DNA of 64,000 nucleotides, taken from Lagopus muta (Eukaryota; Chordata; Aves; Galliformes; Phasianidae). Shown piece after piece: positions 61,685-64,000 of this stretch. Position numbers and translations under genes: made by a program. Position 1 is the first letter of the stretch; the number at the start of each line of letters is the position of its first letter. The notes below the pieces were generated by a model. It had not been told where the DNA came from. It searched no databases and saw nothing but the letters and a program-made list of their open reading frames with translations. Where the stretch lies: the NCBI RefSeq assembly GCF_023343835.1, contig NC_064447.1:12491501-12555500 (forward strand). Direction: 5' to 3'.

Positions 61685-62162
61685 AAAAAAGTCCTTCAAT
61701 CCAAACTCCATCTCTTTCTCTAAAATCCATGATTAAAACCTGGTACAAACATGTGAATATAGATATATATATTTTTTTTTTAGTAGATGTAGTATTGTTT
61801 TTTTTTTTCTCCTCTCTCTTTCTCATTATACAGCAAACATTGCAAATATAGAAATTTTCTCTGTACAATTAACGACTTCGGTTTACAATGCAATGTGTGG
61901 TAAAACCTCTCAGTGAGTGAAAATGTGAACGGGCCTTCAAGCGGGTGAAAGTCTAAACTGGAAGACTCCGTTTGCAAAAACAGCCCAAAGGACGGATCTC
62001 CTTCTGGTCTCTTTTTGGTTTTTGTTGCTGTTTTTGTTGCTGTTGATTTTTGGAAGGGTAGGAAGAAAGAACACAAACTGTTCACAAAGAATCCACAAAA
62101 TCACGGAATAGGGACTCATGCAATGCAGTACTGGGGAACTCCAGACCTCCGCTCTCTGCCCG

Positions 62163-62278
62163 CTCCTTCTTTTTCTTTTCATATTTGATTTTTTCTTTTT
62201 TTCTTTTTTTTTTTCTTTTTTTTCTTTTTTTCTTTTTTTTAAAAATCAGAATGAAACAAAACTTTTTTTTTTTTTTTC
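62163..62278. repeat. Homopyrimidine tract (T runs with single C), in ELFN1 3' UTR
   Basis: Runs of 5-11 T separated by single C from 62163 to 62240, then a short A-containing break and a further run of T to about 62278. On the ELFN1 sense strand this is an A-rich, G-punctuated purine tract lying 240-350 nt after the stop. It is simple sequence, and its length is likely polymorphic. Confidence 0.85.
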
Positions 62279-62516
62279 ACTCCACAGTTTGTTTTGTAAA
62301 GTTTGTGTTCAAATTTGGTGTGTGTCTCACCAACGTGAGGGCATTTGAATATCTCGCTTTATATATTATATAGAATATTTATAGATTTTTCATAATTCTC
62401 TATTTTTATGGATTTATGATCGTTATTTTTGTTTGTTTCAAAGACAGTCTGAATAAAAATAGCTGCTGCGGATTTCTTTTGGTCCAGTTACTTTAAGTCA
62501 CGAGTTGTGTGAGGAC

Positions 62517-64000
62517 TCAGGACTTTTGCTGGGCGGAGACGCCCTTCCAGTAGTCTAAGATGTCGTGAAGATCCTCGTCTTTGGCAAACTGGACCTTTTT
62601 GCGCAGGGCATGGCCGGCTGCCATATATTCCTCCTCGTCTTTGTGCCGCTTGCGGTTGAGTTTGAAGCGTTCCCAGATGCTGTGCGATGGTTTGCAGGTG
62701 TACTCTGGGCTGGAGGTGTAGCTCAGGTTGTGGTATTGCGGCGAGAGCTGGGAATAGGCCAGGTCTCTGGGACGAGGCCGGGTCAGAGGCTCCAGGATGG
62801 AAGGCTTTCGCCCCGCCATGCTGTCGTGCTGCTCCCCTTGGTGCGAGCCGGGGTACGAGTGCCGGTGTTCGCTGTACTGCCGGATCTTCTCCGCCTCTGC
62901 CCGCAGGATGGCCGCAGCCGGTGTCACAGTGAGGATGGTGTCGGTGGTGGGGGACGTCTTCTCGATGTATTTGGCTTCTGATTTGTGGCCCGATCCCTCG
63001 GAGCGGTACGACCTGGGGCTCCGTATGGAGCCACTGGAAGAAGTGCTGGAGCGTTTGGGGGCTGCCTCCATGCTGTGGTGTCGCTGGAGGGGGTGGTTGT
63101 AGCTTTCCTTGTAGACGGGGGAGAGGAATCCGTGCTTGCTGGGGATCTGCTCTGATAAAAGCACCAGCTGAGGCTCCACTGTGGAGACTGCCCCCGATTT
63201 CACCCCTTGGAAGGAGGTGGACTCAGATTTCAAGGCATCGATGCAATTGTTGATTATCTGGTTCACCTTGTCCACCTCCTTGGCAATGGTGGAGATCTCA
63301 GCCACGGAGCTCTGGGTGTCTGGTGCCAGGGACAGCTCGCAGTCTCTCCTCTCAGGCTGCTCCCCCGTCCTCACCTCCATGTAGTTGCCCTTGGTGGCCT
63401 TGGGGGTCTCACTGCTGTCAATGAGCTTGTACTGCTCAACCTCACCAGCAGAAGGCAGGTAGGGGATGCGGGTCACAGTCTCCCCACCCAGCATCTGTCC
63501 CTGGGACAGCTGGGTGATGCTGGTGGTCTCCATTTCTGGCCCGTATTTCAGCTCAATAATGGTCTTCTTCATGCCGCTGGCAGCCTTTTTGTGCTTCTCC
63601 TCCTGCTGGCGTCTCTTTCGGAGACAGTAATAGACAACGCCCAGGACGATCACCATGCCAAAGAGACAGCCCAGGATTGTCATGATGTAATGAGTGGCAG
63701 TGGAAGGAGTGGGCACCGGCTCCTTGCGGTTGGGTCTGGTGGGCGTGATGGTGACACAGGTGTGGTTGTACTTGGAGTATTGGTGGACGGAGACCACACA
63801 GTAGGTGTAATCTCTTTGTGCTACTAGGTTGCTCACGGTGATGTTCTCCTCCTTCTTCCTGAGCTTGGTGATCATGGAGGAGAAGCCGTTTTCAAACTGG
63901 GAGAGGATATACATCTTGCTGAAGGGGTAGGGGATCTGCACGGTGAGGACGGCCGAGTTGTGGTTGAGGTGCTTCACCTGGATGTTTGGCCGCACCTCTG
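62517..64000 (-). CDS. ELFN1: ELFN1, 3' part of the single coding exon (5' end outside window)
   Basis: ELFN1 is a single-pass postsynaptic adhesion protein (leucine-rich repeats plus a fibronectin III domain). It recruits group III metabotropic glutamate receptors across the synapse and is listed as a protein phosphatase 1 inhibitor; these roles are known from the family. About 494 residues are visible, the C-terminal 60 percent of a protein of roughly 820-830 residues. The frame is open to the window edge, and the GTG at 63993-63995 is an internal valine, not a start. In order come: the end of the FnIII domain (first ~87 residues, with N-glycosylation sequons NIT and NHT); a transmembrane helix at 63624-63692 (IMTILGCLFGMVIVLG) followed by a basic stop-transfer RKRRQQ; and a long cytoplasmic tail. 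Blocks such as AEISTIAKEVDKVNQIINNC and a KVQF phosphatase-docking motif (62586-62597) lie in the tail. The stop is TGA at 62517-62519. The paralogue ELFN2 is excluded by the ILTVTPAAAILRAEAEK and SILEPLTRPRPRD segments, which fit ELFN1. No frameshift is seen. Confidence 0.96.
   Translation of the reverse strand, partial: EVRPNIQVKHLNHNSAVLTVQIPYPFSKMYILSQFENGFSSMITKLRKKEENITVSNLVAQRDYTYCVVSVHQYSKYNHTCVTITPTRPNRKEPVPTPSTATHYIMTILGCLFGMVIVLGVVYYCLRKRRQQEEKHKKAASGMKKTIIELKYGPEMETTSITQLSQGQMLGGETVTRIPYLPSAGEVEQYKLIDSSETPKATKGNYMEVRTGEQPERRDCELSLAPDTQSSVAEISTIAKEVDKVNQIINNCIDALKSESTSFQGVKSGAVSTVEPQLVLLSEQIPSKHGFLSPVYKESYNHPLQRHHSMEAAPKRSSTSSSGSIRSPRSYRSEGSGHKSEAKYIEKTSPTTDTILTVTPAAAILRAEAEKIRQYSEHRHSYPGSHQGEQHDSMAGRKPSILEPLTRPRPRDLAYSQLSPQYHNLSYTSSPEYTCKPSHSIWERFKLNRKRHKDEEEYMAAGHALRKKVQFAKDEDLHDILDYWKGVSAQQKS

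Larger units (their letters stand above)
60394..62516 (-). other. ELFN1: ELFN1 3' UTR (extent tentative)
   Basis: This is the sequence directly after the ELFN1 stop, reading leftwards. The first ~150 nt on the sense strand are AU-rich and carry two TATAAA variants of the poly(A) signal (62358-62363 and 62378-62383). They are followed by a long A-rich tract with G interruptions (62163-62278 on the + strand it is T-rich with C) and a TTGG-type simple repeat (61647-61684). The first canonical AATAAA on the minus strand that I found is at 60394-60399, giving a 3' UTR of about 2.1 kb. The true end could be shorter if a variant signal is used, or longer. The only evidence is position and signals; transcript reads were not available. 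Confidence 0.5.

Noticed and set aside
60636..61851. 246- and 282-codon + strand frames antisense to the ELFN1 3' UTR
   Set aside because: They lie largely in presumed UTR of the opposite gene, run into simple repeat (CCAA) and T tracts, and show no known domain.
62358..62383. TATAAA variants as the main ELFN1 poly(A) signals
   Set aside because: They would give a 3' UTR of only about 150 nt and sit in generally AT-rich sequence, so the match has little weight. They are kept as a possibility only.
63993..63995. GTG as start codon of the ELFN1 frame
   Set aside because: The frame continues upstream to the window edge, and the residues around it fit the interior of the fibronectin III domain, so this is valine within a longer protein.

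Overview
The window is vertebrate, almost certainly avian, nuclear DNA. CR1 LINE copies with bird-type 3' ends, built from ATTCTATG-like octamers, are scattered through it. Coding density is very low. The two recognisable genes are MAD1L1 and ELFN1, which are also adjacent and tail-to-tail in human. A galliform bird such as chicken, on a small or intermediate chromosome, is the best guess. The species is an inference.

Layout. Positions 1-47720 look like one very long terminal intron of MAD1L1 on the + strand. I found no other MAD1L1 exon in it, so the penultimate exon probably lies left of the window, but I could not run an alignment. Positions 47721-47879 are the last MAD1L1 coding exon, which is too short and lacks the start codon needed to appear as an open frame. 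It is followed by a 3' UTR with two AATAAA signals (48427 and 48721) and a perfect 15-bp hairpin. About 48750-60390 is intergenic or untranslated sequence with one clear CR1 copy, one relic repeat and several AT-rich islands. Positions 62517-64000 (- strand) are the 3' end of the single ELFN1 coding exon: about 494 residues covering part of the fibronectin III domain, the transmembrane helix and the whole cytoplasmic tail. Its 5' part lies beyond the right edge. Its 3' UTR runs left from 62516, possibly as far as an AATAAA at 60394-60399.

The two genes are not known to work together. MAD1L1 is a mitotic checkpoint scaffold. ELFN1 is a synaptic adhesion protein that also carries a protein phosphatase 1 docking motif. 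Their convergent arrangement, with stops 14.6 kb apart, matches the arrangement I recall for human 7p22.

The rest is non-coding: seven or eight CR1 fragments (including one inserted into the tail of another), older repeat relics, small tandem repeats, and a series of TAAT-rich islands that look like candidate conserved enhancers. Several minus-strand patches (27.4-29.6 kb, 38.4-40.1 kb and 410-503) read like decayed or isolated coding sequence that I cannot name. I saw no CRISPR array, no rRNA or tRNA gene, and no intact retrovirus.
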